Source of the DNA: Phyllobacterium myrsinacearum | GTDB taxonomy: Bacteria > Pseudomonadota > Alphaproteobacteria > Rhizobiales > Rhizobiaceae | Reading direction: 5' to 3' | NCBI RefSeq assembly: GCF_014138285.1 | Contig: NZ_JACGXN010000001.1 | Location: 485,314-549,313 of the forward strand | Length of the DNA stretch: 64,000 bases | Shown: positions 8,711 to 17,748 of the stretch, piece after piece | How the letters are laid out: the number at the start of each line of letters is the position of its first letter | Position numbering within the stretch: the stretch's first letter is position 1 | The notes under the pieces: model-generated | Database searches by the model: none | What the model was told of the DNA's origin: nothing | What the model saw: only the letters and a program-made list of their open reading frames with translations | Made by a program: the position numbers and the translations under genes

Positions 8711-9616
8711 ATGTCCCTCGTTTTCGACAGTTCTTTTGCGCCGCATTATGGCGAAGCCGTCGAGATTGCGCCTGATATCAAGCGCATCACGGTCAACAAT
8801 CCCAGCCCGTTCACTTTTTATGGCACCAACAGCTATCTCATCGGCCAGGACACGTTGGCGCTGATCGATCCGGGTCCGATAGACGCGGCCCACCATGCGA
8901 CATTGCTGCGTGCGATTGCCGGGCGTCCCGTCAGCCATATTTTTGTCAGCCATACGCACCGGGACCACTCACCGCTTGCTACCGTTTTGAAAGCCGAGCT
9001 TGGTGCGACGCTTGTCGCGGAAGGCCCACACCGTCCGGCCCGGGCGCTGCATATCGGCGAGGTCAACCTGCTCGATGCAAGCGGGGACTATGATTTCGTG
9101 CCGGATATCGTTGCCGCCGATAATTCCGTCATTGCGGGCGATGGCTGGGCCCTGCGGACAATCCACACACCGGGCCATACGGCCAACCATGTGGTGTTCG
9201 GGCTTGAAGGAACCGATATCCTGTTTTCCGCCGATCATGTGATGGCGTGGGCCACATCCATCGTGGCGCCGCCTGATGGTTCCATGTCTGACTATATGGC
9301 CTCGCTCGACCGGCTGCTGGAGCGGCACGACCGGGTTTATCTTCCCGGCCATGGCGGTGCGGTGACAAAACCGAAAACCTTTGTGCGCGGCCTGAAAGCC
9401 CATCGCAAGATGCGCGAGCGGGCGGTGTTCGAACGCGTGAAGCTGGGCGACCGCACGATTCCCGCCATGGTCAAGGTCATCTACCGTGAAACCGACCCGC
9501 GCCTGCACGGCGCTGCAGGGCTTTCGGTGCTTGCGCATCTCGAAGACCTCGTCGCCCGAGGCAGGGTGTTTACGGAAGGCAGTCCTTCCATTGACGGCGT
9601 TTACTGGGCGGGCTGA
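8711..9616 (+). CDS. Metallo-beta-lactamase-fold hydrolase
   Basis: 301 residues. Metal motif SHTHRDHSPLA (HxHxDH) near residue 82, then HTPGHTANHVVF, SADHVMAW and LPGHGG complete the binuclear zinc site. The C-terminal 60 residues look like the winged-helix tail of LACTB2-like proteins, a branch with RNase or general hydrolase activities; the substrate cannot be told. No signal peptide, so cytoplasmic. It is divergent from bioY with 104 bases between. Its 3' end overlaps the convergent DUF1499 gene by 16 bases. Confidence 0.88.
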   Translation: MSLVFDSSFAPHYGEAVEIAPDIKRITVNNPSPFTFYGTNSYLIGQDTLALIDPGPIDAAHHATLLRAIAGRPVSHIFVSHTHRDHSPLATVLKAELGATLVAEGPHRPARALHIGEVNLLDASGDYDFVPDIVAADNSVIAGDGWALRTIHTPGHTANHVVFGLEGTDILFSADHVMAWATSIVAPPDGSMSDYMASLDRLLERHDRVYLPGHGGAVTKPKTFVRGLKAHRKMRERAVFERVKLGDRTIPAMVKVIYRETDPRLHGAAGLSVLAHLEDLVARGRVFTEGSPSIDGVYWAG

Positions 9617-10401
9617 GTGGTGTCTTCCTCGGGCTGGGCACTCTGAACCTGGGTGTCGAGCGCCGTCATGAACTGCGTGATGCGGTCGGCATTGTCGCCG
9701 AGGTCGTGAATGCCATAGCGTGACACGGAACGCATATCGACATACGTGGTCTCGCCCTCGTCACTCAGACGGATGACCACATCGCTGGTAAAACCAAGCA
9801 GCCAGGTTCTGGCAACGACTTCCACCAGAATTTCCTCGTCATCGCCGGGTACACCCTTCTGCTCGGTGATTGTCCAGCCATTGTCGGCAATCACCGACAC
9901 GACGGCGTCAAGTATGCGATCCGGCGACCCCTCATAGCGACGGCCCGTCACACCGGGATAAGCGCTGGCCTGCAAAGCGCGGCTCTGCGTATCATTGACC
10001 AGCGGGTTCATACGCTCCGTCCTTTGTCCGGCAAGGGCGAACAATGCCGGGGGCTCGGTGATATCGGTCGATACGTCATAGATCGCCGGCAGGGTCATTG
10101 CCTGATACACCGTGGTGATGAACGGACCGAGCACCACCAGCGCAATCACGGCGCCCCAGAACGCCGATGGACCGCCACGGTCGCCGCGCCGCCACAGGCT
10201 GGTAAACCCCTTGATGCTGAGCAGCAGCGCAAGCAGTGCAAGGCCGGCAACAATGGCGAGCAGCCAGAGAAACTCCGGCGTTTCAATCCGCTCGAAGCGG
10301 TGCCCGAGGGCGGAAAGCACAAACAGGATCGCCGACAGGAACGCAATCCGCACTGACCACTTGGCGGAAATCGATTGGCGGCGTCGGATGTGGTGTCGCA
10401 T
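9601..10401 (-). CDS. DUF1499 membrane protein
   Basis: 266 residues from the ATG at 10401, which has AGGA five bases upstream; a GTG at 10434 would add 11 residues. Three hydrophobic segments occupy about residues 15-120 (FLSAILFVLSALG, FLWLLAIVAGLALLALLL, FWGAVIALVVLGPF), followed by a soluble domain with the DUF1499 pattern RRYEGSPDRILDAV and a conserved VDMRSVSRYGIHDLG near residue 225. Function unknown; the family is common in alphaproteobacteria. The tail is Gln/Thr rich. It ends inside the convergent hydrolase gene (16-base overlap). Confidence 0.85.
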   Translation of the reverse strand: MRHHIRRRQSISAKWSVRIAFLSAILFVLSALGHRFERIETPEFLWLLAIVAGLALLALLLSIKGFTSLWRRGDRGGPSAFWGAVIALVVLGPFITTVYQAMTLPAIYDVSTDITEPPALFALAGQRTERMNPLVNDTQSRALQASAYPGVTGRRYEGSPDRILDAVVSVIADNGWTITEQKGVPGDDEEILVEVVARTWLLGFTSDVVIRLSDEGETTYVDMRSVSRYGIHDLGDNADRITQFMTALDTQVQSAQPEEDTTQPAQ

Positions 10402-10473
10402 GGAATCCTGATGGGGCTGGTCTGTGACTGACACGAACAGCTAACCGTATTTCCGCAATGAGACAAGCGATGG

Positions 10474-10656
10474 GGCGTGGTTCCTGGTCCGACAAGCTCA
10501 GGAAGCTCATCATGAGTCCGTGGTTCGACAAGCTCACCATGAGGGAGAGTGAGGATTGCAGGGAGCTATATTTTGCAAGACTGTTCAGACTGCAATGTTT
10601 CCGGTTGGCCTTGCAGCTTCACTCTCCCTCATGGTGAGCTTGTCGAACCAAGAACC
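10474..10656. repeat. Intergenic palindromic repeat, family A copy 2
   Basis: Left part 10474-10554 contains the family A arm twice, once degenerate (GACAAGCTCAGGAAGCTCAT) and once intact at 10516-10554; right arm is 10620-10656. The centre carries ATTGCAGGGAGCTATATTTT and TGCAATG words shared with other copies. Noncoding, between the DUF1499 and phospholipase genes. Confidence 0.88.
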
Positions 10657-10688
10657 ATGCACCCACCGCGCGTCAGGGGTTCTGCACC

Positions 10689-13115
10689 CTATAAAGCCAC
10701 CGGAACGTAGACCCTTGTCGCCTCGTCATAGACCATTCCGATAGCCGGATCGGTCCGGCTCATCTTGCCGTTCTCGATATGCCCGGCATATCGCCGCAGG
10801 TATTTGCTGTCGGTGTTAACAGCGTCGACGAAGGAGACATCGTACCAGCCGTCTTTGGTGGCAACGTCAACACGCTTGGTGCCATTTTTAACAGGCAACA
10901 CCTCGTGAGTGTACGCGTTGACCAGTTTCAGTGTTCCGTTGGCCGTCGGCCAATTCGGGAAGTGAAAGCTGAGTGTTTTTCCGTCTTTATCTCGCGTTAT
11001 ATCGTAACTGAAATGAAAGGCAGCCTCCGTGGCGCTTTGCGCATTGCCGCGAACCTCCACCAGATAGCCGTTGGGACCATGAGCGGCATAGTAATAGTCG
11101 GATTGTTCATTCATCGGAAAGAATTCGTTTTTGAGACTTGCTGGATAGCCGCCAGGCCGCTTTCCTTCCAAGCTAATGAGCATCGGCGGAATTGGCGCAT
11201 CATAGGCATAAATGGCAAATGATACGCCAAGCTGACCCGAATTTATGCAGTGACATTCTAGAAACGGCGTCGGCATGGTTGCAGAAGCAGGTTTAATCTT
11301 AAAGCTGATCTGAAAATCATAATCCACCGGCAACAGATTGCACTGTGTTCGATCCTGTTTCACCGCAACCGGATTCTTTGCGTTGGGATCGGCATTGACG
11401 ACCTTGATATCGGGGGAAAATTTGTTCGTTGCTTCTGCTTTCTTCTTTTCGTCTTCGGTAAAAATTTTCACCGGTACTGTCCTATCGATGAATGCGTCTA
11501 TCGCCCCCGCTGCCCCACGGTCAAAATCCAACGTGCTTGTCAGGTCGCCGGCAATGGCTCTTCGCCAGGCAGAGATATTCGAAGCTCCTAGCCCTTTGAA
11601 ATATTCTCCCTTTGCCCCAAGGCGTTTTTCGATCCACGTATCCAGGAATGATATAAACGAAGTGTGATCAAACACTTCTGAGCAAACGCGTCCGCCCGCG
11701 CTCCATGGAGAAATGACCAGCAATGGAACACGCATGCCCATCCCTAAAGGTCGTATCAGTTCCCGTTTTTTCTTTTCATCGTCTGTTTCATCTTTACCCT
11801 TCGGATTTCCCCTGTAGGCATTTTCCGAATTGAAATCGCGCCCCTCTTCTTTCCCTTCATTGTTCAGGGTTGTTGCTGTTATCTCTATCCCCTCTGATAG
11901 AACGCTGGTGAGAAAGCCGTACTTCACAGCGGCTTCAAGAACGCTCAAAGGCGGGACCGGTGGTGGCACGTGATCGAAGAAGCTCCCGTTCTCGTCATAG
12001 GTTATAAAGAGCGCGGTCTTTTTCCAGACCTCCTTGTTGGCAACGAGCGCGCGCAATATCTCATTTACATAATACTCGCCAAAATGCGGAGGATAGACGG
12101 CGTGTTCGGAAAACGCCTTCGGTGCAACAATCCAGGAAACAGCAGGGAGATTGCCGGAAACAACATCCTTTTCAAGCTCTGACGGCACGTTGGCGTCAGT
12201 CCGCAAGACGGAGTGAGCTGTTCGGCTTTTCTTGTAAAACGACGTGTTCTTTTCGCGAAAATTTTCGAAGGCTTCAAGGGGGTTGTTGTCGTAGTTTCCT
12301 GTGAAAACATCGCTTCCCACACCATCCTGATAAAACTTCCAGCTGACGCATTTTTCCAGTTCCTGCCTAACCTTCGGTTCGCGCGATTGGAACTTTTTGA
12401 GCATGTCTTCCAATACTTCCGGATAGGACTTCCAATCAGGCCGCTTAAGTTCCGTGTGTTCATTAGCAAAGGGAAAATGGCTGTTGTCGTAACGGCCCTT
12501 GCTGGTCCCGGTCCAGAAATAGATGCGATTGGTATCGGTGGCTCCATTGTGCGAACAAAAATAGGAGTCACAAATGGTGAAGGCTTTGGCCAGCTTGAAA
12601 TAAAGCGGAATATCCCGCTCGGTATAATGGGCCATCGACACGATGCCCTTCTGCGGAATCCATTTGTCCATCAGGCCGCCATTCCACGCGGCAAGACCAC
12701 TCTCATAGTCATGCGCAGGGTCCTGCAGGAACACGCCGCCCGCGCCACCCTCCGCATCCAGCGTGTCACCTTGGGGTAGTTCATACGGCCGTATCTTTTG
12801 CGCCGAACTGTCTGATTGCGCCTGATGCCAGACCGGTTCGCCGTTCTGCAGTTTCAGCGGCCGCGGATCACCGAACCCCCTGACACCGCGCAGCGTCCCG
12901 AAGTAATGGTCGAAAGACCGGTTCTCCTGCATCAGAATCACCACGTGCTCGATGTCCGCAAGCGAGCCCTCCTTGCAATGGAGCGAAGCGCTCAGCATCT
13001 CGTTGACCACCGTCGAACTTGCCAGTGCTTCCTGCATATAGGCGGAACATGCCGCATAGGCGGCGGTATTGATGCCGGCAATGCCAAGCATCTTGATAAA
13101 ATCACGTCTTTCCAT
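10689..13115 (-). CDS. Tat-exported phospholipase C
   Basis: 808 residues, similar to phosphocholine-specific phospholipase C / acid phosphatase AcpA-type enzymes that cleave phospholipid headgroups in the periplasm or outside the cell. It starts at the ATG at 13115 with AGGAAG seven bases upstream, giving a twin-arginine-like leader MERRDFIKML followed by a hydrophobic stretch. Catalytic-family motifs are MQENRSFDHYFG near residue 64, HNGATDTNR near 190, and TYDENGSFFDHVPPP near 380. Two C-terminal beta domains (from about residue 590) match the DUF756 modules of this family. The central part of the gene is visibly richer in A and T than its neighbours, suggesting acquisition. A small lipoprotein gene precedes it by 58 bases. 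Confidence 0.9.
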   Translation of the reverse strand: MERRDFIKMLGIAGINTAAYAACSAYMQEALASSTVVNEMLSASLHCKEGSLADIEHVVILMQENRSFDHYFGTLRGVRGFGDPRPLKLQNGEPVWHQAQSDSSAQKIRPYELPQGDTLDAEGGAGGVFLQDPAHDYESGLAAWNGGLMDKWIPQKGIVSMAHYTERDIPLYFKLAKAFTICDSYFCSHNGATDTNRIYFWTGTSKGRYDNSHFPFANEHTELKRPDWKSYPEVLEDMLKKFQSREPKVRQELEKCVSWKFYQDGVGSDVFTGNYDNNPLEAFENFREKNTSFYKKSRTAHSVLRTDANVPSELEKDVVSGNLPAVSWIVAPKAFSEHAVYPPHFGEYYVNEILRALVANKEVWKKTALFITYDENGSFFDHVPPPVPPLSVLEAAVKYGFLTSVLSEGIEITATTLNNEGKEEGRDFNSENAYRGNPKGKDETDDEKKKRELIRPLGMGMRVPLLVISPWSAGGRVCSEVFDHTSFISFLDTWIEKRLGAKGEYFKGLGASNISAWRRAIAGDLTSTLDFDRGAAGAIDAFIDRTVPVKIFTEDEKKKAEATNKFSPDIKVVNADPNAKNPVAVKQDRTQCNLLPVDYDFQISFKIKPASATMPTPFLECHCINSGQLGVSFAIYAYDAPIPPMLISLEGKRPGGYPASLKNEFFPMNEQSDYYYAAHGPNGYLVEVRGNAQSATEAAFHFSYDITRDKDGKTLSFHFPNWPTANGTLKLVNAYTHEVLPVKNGTKRVDVATKDGWYDVSFVDAVNTDSKYLRRYAGHIENGKMSRTDPAIGMVYDEATRVYVPVAL

Positions 13116-13173
13116 AATTGCTTCCTGAAATAACAAGATATTGAAATGATTATTTTTTCTTAAATCGAGCGTC

Positions 13174-13440
13174 TTACTGGCAGACCTCGACGGCAGGCTG
13201 CAAGTGAGGAGATTCGGCGACTTTCAGATGGTTGATCTCATCCTGAAGCCGCTTCATTTCAGCCGCATCCGCGGCAAAACCGGCGTTCTGGTTTGCAAGT
13301 CTGGCGATCTGATTCTTCAACTCGTCAAATTGTTCCGCGTCGAATGTCGATGGCGAGACAGCAACTGTTCTGGGTTGTTCCGTGTCGGAACAGGCTGTGG
13401 GGAAAAGCAATGGCAGCAATAGAAAAAATCGAGGTTTCAA
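13174..13440 (-). CDS. Small putative lipoprotein
   Basis: 88 residues if the TTG at 13440 is the start, supported by GGAGGGG two to three bases before it. The N-terminus (KPRFFLLLPLLFPTAC) is a short signal with a Cys that could be lipidated, although Pro at -3 is not ideal for a lipobox. The mature part has a short helical, coiled-coil-like segment (FDELKNQIARLANQ and MKRLQDEINHL). No family recognised. It lies just upstream of the phospholipase C on the same strand and may share its transcript. Upstream, 13441-13743 holds nothing I can identify. Confidence 0.55.
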   Translation of the reverse strand: MKPRFFLLLPLLFPTACSDTEQPRTVAVSPSTFDAEQFDELKNQIARLANQNAGFAADAAEMKRLQDEINHLKVAESPHLQPAVEVCQ

Positions 13441-13743
13441 AATCCCCTCCGATAAATGTGTGAATGAAAATGCGGCATCTAAAAAATGGAATTGGATAGC
13501 TAAGTTGAAATCCGAGGCAACGGCACATGAATGCCCGCGGTTTATGAAGCCCTGATGACACATGCAAGAAACCCGCCAACGGCCAGTAATCCGCCACACC
13601 ATCGAACCATCTCAACCGTTTACACTTTATGAGTAGATCGGCTGTCACATAGCTGACATCATCGCTCAAGTGATTCAGGGCAGGAAACAGAAGGCGGGCA
13701 AGCAAGCCGCTTTTCACAACGCAAAATGACGAGGCCGGATAGA

Positions 13744-14085
13744 ATGCCTGAGACTGGCAAAGCGGTTTCGCTTGAAGTTGTCGAGATCGAACTGGCGCTT
13801 GGCGCACAGGATATTGTTGCCGACGGTTTTGAAGGCGCATTGCAGAAAGCCGCCGCACTGGTCAGCGGCGAAGTTGTTTTCAACATCAGGGCACCGGAAG
13901 ACGGAGACCAGCAGCGCATTGCCGCTATTTCCGTTTCGGACGGTGCCGTCGATCAGATCGTTTTCGTCATGCTCGGCAATGACGGCACCAGTCTCACCGT
14001 TTCAGCCGAAGATGATGAAACCACACTGCTCAGCCGCCTCGGCAAGGACTACGCCGCCGTGATGAAGGGCCTTCGCCCGGAATAG
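13744..14085 (+). CDS. Hypothetical protein
   Basis: About 113 acidic residues, no signal peptide or membrane segment. The start could be the ATG at 13744 or an in-frame ATG at 13726; neither has a strong ribosome binding site. Predicted alternating strands and helices (VEIELALGAQDIVADGF, EVVFNIRAPEDG, DQIVFVMLGNDGTSL) suggest a small folded cytoplasmic domain. Codon use is like the neighbouring genes and the frame is clean, which supports it being real. I do not recognise the family. It precedes the aminotransferase by 91 bases. Confidence 0.55.
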   Translation: MPETGKAVSLEVVEIELALGAQDIVADGFEGALQKAAALVSGEVVFNIRAPEDGDQQRIAAISVSDGAVDQIVFVMLGNDGTSLTVSAEDDETTLLSRLGKDYAAVMKGLRPE

Positions 14086-14176
14086 CAACGCATTTAAAGT
14101 TTTCTTTTGAAGTCGCTTTGCTCTTTCAGACAAGTCTGGCTAAGCTCGCTCCATCCCTTGAAAATGGAGTCATAAA

Positions 14177-15571
14177 ATGGCGAGCAGCCGCCCCCTTACA
14201 AATGTTCAGCAGCGCGATGTCGATTCGATCCTGCATCCCTACACGCCCCTCCATAAGCTTCAGGAGCAGGGACCGCTGGTCATGGGCCATGCCAAGGGGG
14301 TCTACATCTACGACACACAGGGCAAGGAATACATCGAAGGCATGGCGGGCCTCTGGTGCGCGGGCCTCGGCTTCGGCGATCAGGAAATGATCGAGGCGGC
14401 AACCGAGCAGTTGCGCACCCTGCCCTATTACCATCTCTTCGGCGGCAAAGGCATGGAACCAGCGATCGAGCTTGCCGAAAAGCTGAAGGAAATCGCACCC
14501 GTTCCGATTTCCAAGGTTTTCTACACTTCGTCGGGCTCCGAAGCCAATGACACGCAGGTCAAGCTTGCCTGGTACTACAACAATGCGCTGGGCCGTCCGA
14601 AGAAGAAAAAGATCATTTCCCGCGTCAAGGCCTATCACGGCGTGACTATCATGGCCGCGTCGCTGACCGGCCTGCCCTACAACCACAAGGGCTGGGATCT
14701 TCCGGTGGAAGGCATCCTGCACACCGACTGCCCGCACTACTACCGTTTCGGCCAGGCTGGCGAAAGCGAGGCGGAATTCGTCACGCGACTCGCCGATTCG
14801 CTGCGCGACATGATCGAGCGCGAAGGCCCCGACACGATTGCCGCCTTCATCGCCGAGCCGGTAATGGGCGCCGGCGGCGTGCTGGTGCCGCCATCGGGTT
14901 ATTTCGCTGCCATCGAGCCGATCCTGCGCGAACACGATATCCTTATTATCGCCGATGAGGTCATCAACGGTTTTGGCCGCACCGGTCACTGGTGGGGCAG
15001 TCAGGCCGTGGGCATGACGCCGACAACCATTTCGGCCGCCAAGCAGCTGACATCGGCCTATGCACCGCTCGGCGCCGTGCTGGTTCCCGAGGACGTCTAT
15101 CAGGCCTATGTCGATCACAGCGCCCAGATCGGCACCTTCGGGCACGGCTTCACCTATGGCGGCCATCCGCTCGGCTGTGCGCTCGGAGTCAAGGCAATCG
15201 AGATCTACCAGCGCCGCAACATTGTCGACTATGTGCGCGGGCTGACGCCGACCTTCGAAGCGCGCCTGAAAAAGGTGATCGACCATCCGCTGGTGGGCGA
15301 AGTACGCAATTCCGGCCTGATGGGTGCCGTGGAGTTGGTGGCTGACAAGGCAACCAAGCGCTCCTTCGATCCGGCACATGGCGTCGGCGCGCAACTCGCC
15401 CGCTTCCTTGAAGGCCACGGCGCAGTGCTGCGGGCCATCGGTGATTCCATCGCCTTCTGCCCGCCGATGATCATCACCGAAGCGGAACTCAACGAACTCT
15501 TCAACCGCTTCGAGCTGGCGTTGGCCGACACGGAAGAGCACGTTTCGAAGAACAATCTGCGGGCGATTTAA
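14177..15571 (+). CDS. Class III omega-aminotransferase
   Basis: 464-residue PLP-dependent aminotransferase. Fold-type I class III features are YTSSGSEANDTQVKLA near residue 117 (phosphate binding), AYHGVTIMAASLTG near 155, FIAEPVMGAGGVLVPP near 230, ILIIADEVINGFGRTG near 258 with the cofactor-binding Asp, and ISAAKQLTSAY near 290 with the Schiff-base Lys. Closest to enzymes acting on beta-alanine, putrescine or related omega-amines with pyruvate; the exact substrate cannot be read. GGAG lies eight bases before the ATG. Cytoplasmic; no pathway genes adjacent. Confidence 0.92.
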   Translation: MASSRPLTNVQQRDVDSILHPYTPLHKLQEQGPLVMGHAKGVYIYDTQGKEYIEGMAGLWCAGLGFGDQEMIEAATEQLRTLPYYHLFGGKGMEPAIELAEKLKEIAPVPISKVFYTSSGSEANDTQVKLAWYYNNALGRPKKKKIISRVKAYHGVTIMAASLTGLPYNHKGWDLPVEGILHTDCPHYYRFGQAGESEAEFVTRLADSLRDMIEREGPDTIAAFIAEPVMGAGGVLVPPSGYFAAIEPILREHDILIIADEVINGFGRTGHWWGSQAVGMTPTTISAAKQLTSAYAPLGAVLVPEDVYQAYVDHSAQIGTFGHGFTYGGHPLGCALGVKAIEIYQRRNIVDYVRGLTPTFEARLKKVIDHPLVGEVRNSGLMGAVELVADKATKRSFDPAHGVGAQLARFLEGHGAVLRAIGDSIAFCPPMIITEAELNELFNRFELALADTEEHVSKNNLRAI

Positions 15572-15646
15572 GGCGCGTCGTCTTTGTAAATCACAACATC
15601 GGGCCTCCTGCCCGGTGTTTCCCGCGACGCCACCAAGAGGTTCGTT

Positions 15647-16288
15647 ATGCCCGAATCGTCCGGCTACTTCCACACGGTGCAGCCCGGTGATACGGAAATT
15701 CCTGCACTCATACTCCTGCATGGAAGTGGACAGGACGAGACTACGCTGGCTGGCTTTGGCCAGACGATTTTGCCCGCTGCAACCCGGATTGCGCTACGCG
15801 GCACCCTGCCGTGGGAGGGTGGATTTGCCTTTTTTCGCCGACATGCCGACAGAACGCTCGATCTGCTTGATCTGTCAGACCGCGCGGCCACATTGTGCGG
15901 GTTCATTCGCTACGCCACCAAACACTATGATCTGCGCAAGCCACCTATTCTGGCGGGTTATTCGAACGGCGCAATCATCGCCGCCGCCGCAATCTGTCAG
16001 GACAAGACGCTGACATCAGGGGCTATTCTCCTGAGGCCACTTTCTCCGTCGCCCGGCGATGTATTTCCGCCGCTTGATCACTATCCCGTCCTTATCATTG
16101 CAGGAGAACACGATAAACGCCGCGACCCGCAGGACGCGCCATTCATCGCCCGGCAATTCCGGGATGCAAGTGCTGGTGTAACATATCATTCCATTCCAGC
16201 CGGGCACGGCTGGAGTAATGCCGACCAGACAATCGCCAGAGCCTGGCTGGAAGACGGGCGGCATAAGCCGCCCCGGACCAGGTATTAA
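15647..16288 (+). CDS. Phospholipase/carboxylesterase family hydrolase
   Basis: 213-residue alpha/beta hydrolase. The oxyanion-hole HGSGQDE follows the first strands, the nucleophile elbow is GYSNG near residue 105, the acid is in AGEHDKRRDP and the catalytic His in PAGHGWS. This matches the small carboxylesterase / phospholipase family (abhydrolase_2). No signal peptide. GAGG precedes the ATG. It ends four bases into the convergent phytase-like gene. Substrate unknown. Confidence 0.85.
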   Translation: MPESSGYFHTVQPGDTEIPALILLHGSGQDETTLAGFGQTILPAATRIALRGTLPWEGGFAFFRRHADRTLDLLDLSDRAATLCGFIRYATKHYDLRKPPILAGYSNGAIIAAAAICQDKTLTSGAILLRPLSPSPGDVFPPLDHYPVLIIAGEHDKRRDPQDAPFIARQFRDASAGVTYHSIPAGHGWSNADQTIARAWLEDGRHKPPRTRY

Positions 16289-17643
16289 CGCGCCTTCAGA
16301 AAATCACCGAGTTCCAGCAGCACGAATTCATTATCGTCGGCCTTGTCGACAGCGCGACCAGCCGAGAACGGCAGGTTGTTGTCATTTCCGACGATGATAT
16401 GGCTGGCATCGACCACGTCCACATTCTCGATGGTGACAAACGGCATGTCGTAAAAACCATCACCACCACCCTGGCGCTTCTTGTTATCAGGGTCGGCAAT
16501 GTTGAGAAGGTCGATATAGCCGATCTTGCGCACGGCGGAGCCGACATTCTGATCGGTCATTTCAATCTTGTAGATGCGTTTGACCTTGGATGGTACATCG
16601 AAGCAATCGGGCTTCGGCGCCTTCGGATCGGCACAGGCCTTGGCTGAAGTGCCCGCACCATTGTCGCGTTCGATCACGAGGGCTGTCGTCTCGTCGATCA
16701 TATTGAAATCACCGATCGCCTCGCCGCCCTGTGCCAGCGGATAGAGCCAACTGCGGCCGGTCCAGTTCTTCGATGCAACATCGAATTCGATGACACGCAG
16801 CGCTGGCTGGCCATCGACCTTTTCCACCACGCCGTCGTCGCCGAACAGCGGTCCTTCGAGCAGGCCGTAAAGTTTCTTGCCATCCTTGGATTGCGCGAGA
16901 CCTTCGAACCCACCGGAACGCTTGAGATTGAAGGCCGGGTTTTTCAGCGTCGGGTTGGCCGGGAGCGTAATGGCCGGATTGTCGGGCGAACGAACGGCGC
17001 GGTCGCCAACTTTGGTGGCGATGACATCAGTCACCTTGCCATCGCGCGTCACCTTGACGAGATAGGGGCCGAACTCTTCGCCGATCCAGAAACCGTCGGC
17101 AACCGGCTGGATTGATTCCACATCGAGATCGCTGCCAGTGAGGTAGCGTGTGTCGCTGCCTTCCATGATGATCGGGAAAGGGATTTTCTTGTCCGGATCG
17201 CGCAGGAACACGGTTTCCTTGCGCTCGACCGTGCCCTTGTCCCAGTCGAAGGCGATGTGATGCAGCATCAACATGGCATCGGGTGAGTTCAGCTTGCTGC
17301 CGAAACCATTGTCGGACAGCGACCAGTACGTGCCGTCGCCAACGGCCTTGATACCGGAAAAACCCTGTACCGGCTGGCCATCGAACGGCAGGCTAAGACC
17401 GGTCAGCCGGACACCATCCTTGCCGGGAACAGTGCCCAGGCCCTCGGCGCGCTTGCGGTCGGCGGTGGTGAATTTGCCGGATGTTTTCAGGTGCTCGGGC
17501 ACATTTTCAGGGGCCTTGATGATGGTGTTGGCTGGTAGAATGGCGTGAGAGACGAGTTTCGCCTTGAATTCCTGATCGGCGGCAAAGGCCGAGGCCGGTA
17601 CGAGAAAAGTGGCGCAAAGCAGAGCGGCAAGTATGGGTCGCAT
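16285..17643 (-). CDS. Exported phytase-like esterase
   Basis: 452 residues with a cleavable signal peptide (MRPILAALLCATFLVPASAFA) placing it in the periplasm. The body resembles the 'esterase-like activity of phytase' family: FSGIKAVGDGTYWSLSDNG near residue 95, GFWIGEEFGPYLVKV near 180, and GGFEGLAQSKDGKKLYGLLEG near 245, the spacing expected of a beta-propeller. Such proteins are suspected phosphoesterases, but a specific substrate is not established. The gene faces the carboxylesterase and overlaps it by four bases. Confidence 0.85.
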   Translation of the reverse strand: MRPILAALLCATFLVPASAFAADQEFKAKLVSHAILPANTIIKAPENVPEHLKTSGKFTTADRKRAEGLGTVPGKDGVRLTGLSLPFDGQPVQGFSGIKAVGDGTYWSLSDNGFGSKLNSPDAMLMLHHIAFDWDKGTVERKETVFLRDPDKKIPFPIIMEGSDTRYLTGSDLDVESIQPVADGFWIGEEFGPYLVKVTRDGKVTDVIATKVGDRAVRSPDNPAITLPANPTLKNPAFNLKRSGGFEGLAQSKDGKKLYGLLEGPLFGDDGVVEKVDGQPALRVIEFDVASKNWTGRSWLYPLAQGGEAIGDFNMIDETTALVIERDNGAGTSAKACADPKAPKPDCFDVPSKVKRIYKIEMTDQNVGSAVRKIGYIDLLNIADPDNKKRQGGGDGFYDMPFVTIENVDVVDASHIIVGNDNNLPFSAGRAVDKADDNEFVLLELGDFLKAR

Positions 17644-17748
17644 GGGTCACCGGAGGTTCGAGTTCGTGGATCGAGCCCGCAGCAATAGGTGCCATGCATC
17701 TCTGCCGTTTGACTGTTCCATGAAGTTTTGATGACGCTACCGGATTGG

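Noticed and set aside
8603-8968. Minus-strand frame of 121 codons upstream of bioY
   Set aside because: Overlaps the metallo-beta-lactamase-fold gene in antisense; bioY has its own strong ribosome binding site.
14126-15721. Minus-strand open frame of 531 codons opposite the aminotransferase
   Set aside because: The opposite strand encodes a textbook aminotransferase with active-site motifs; the shadow has no recognisable domain.
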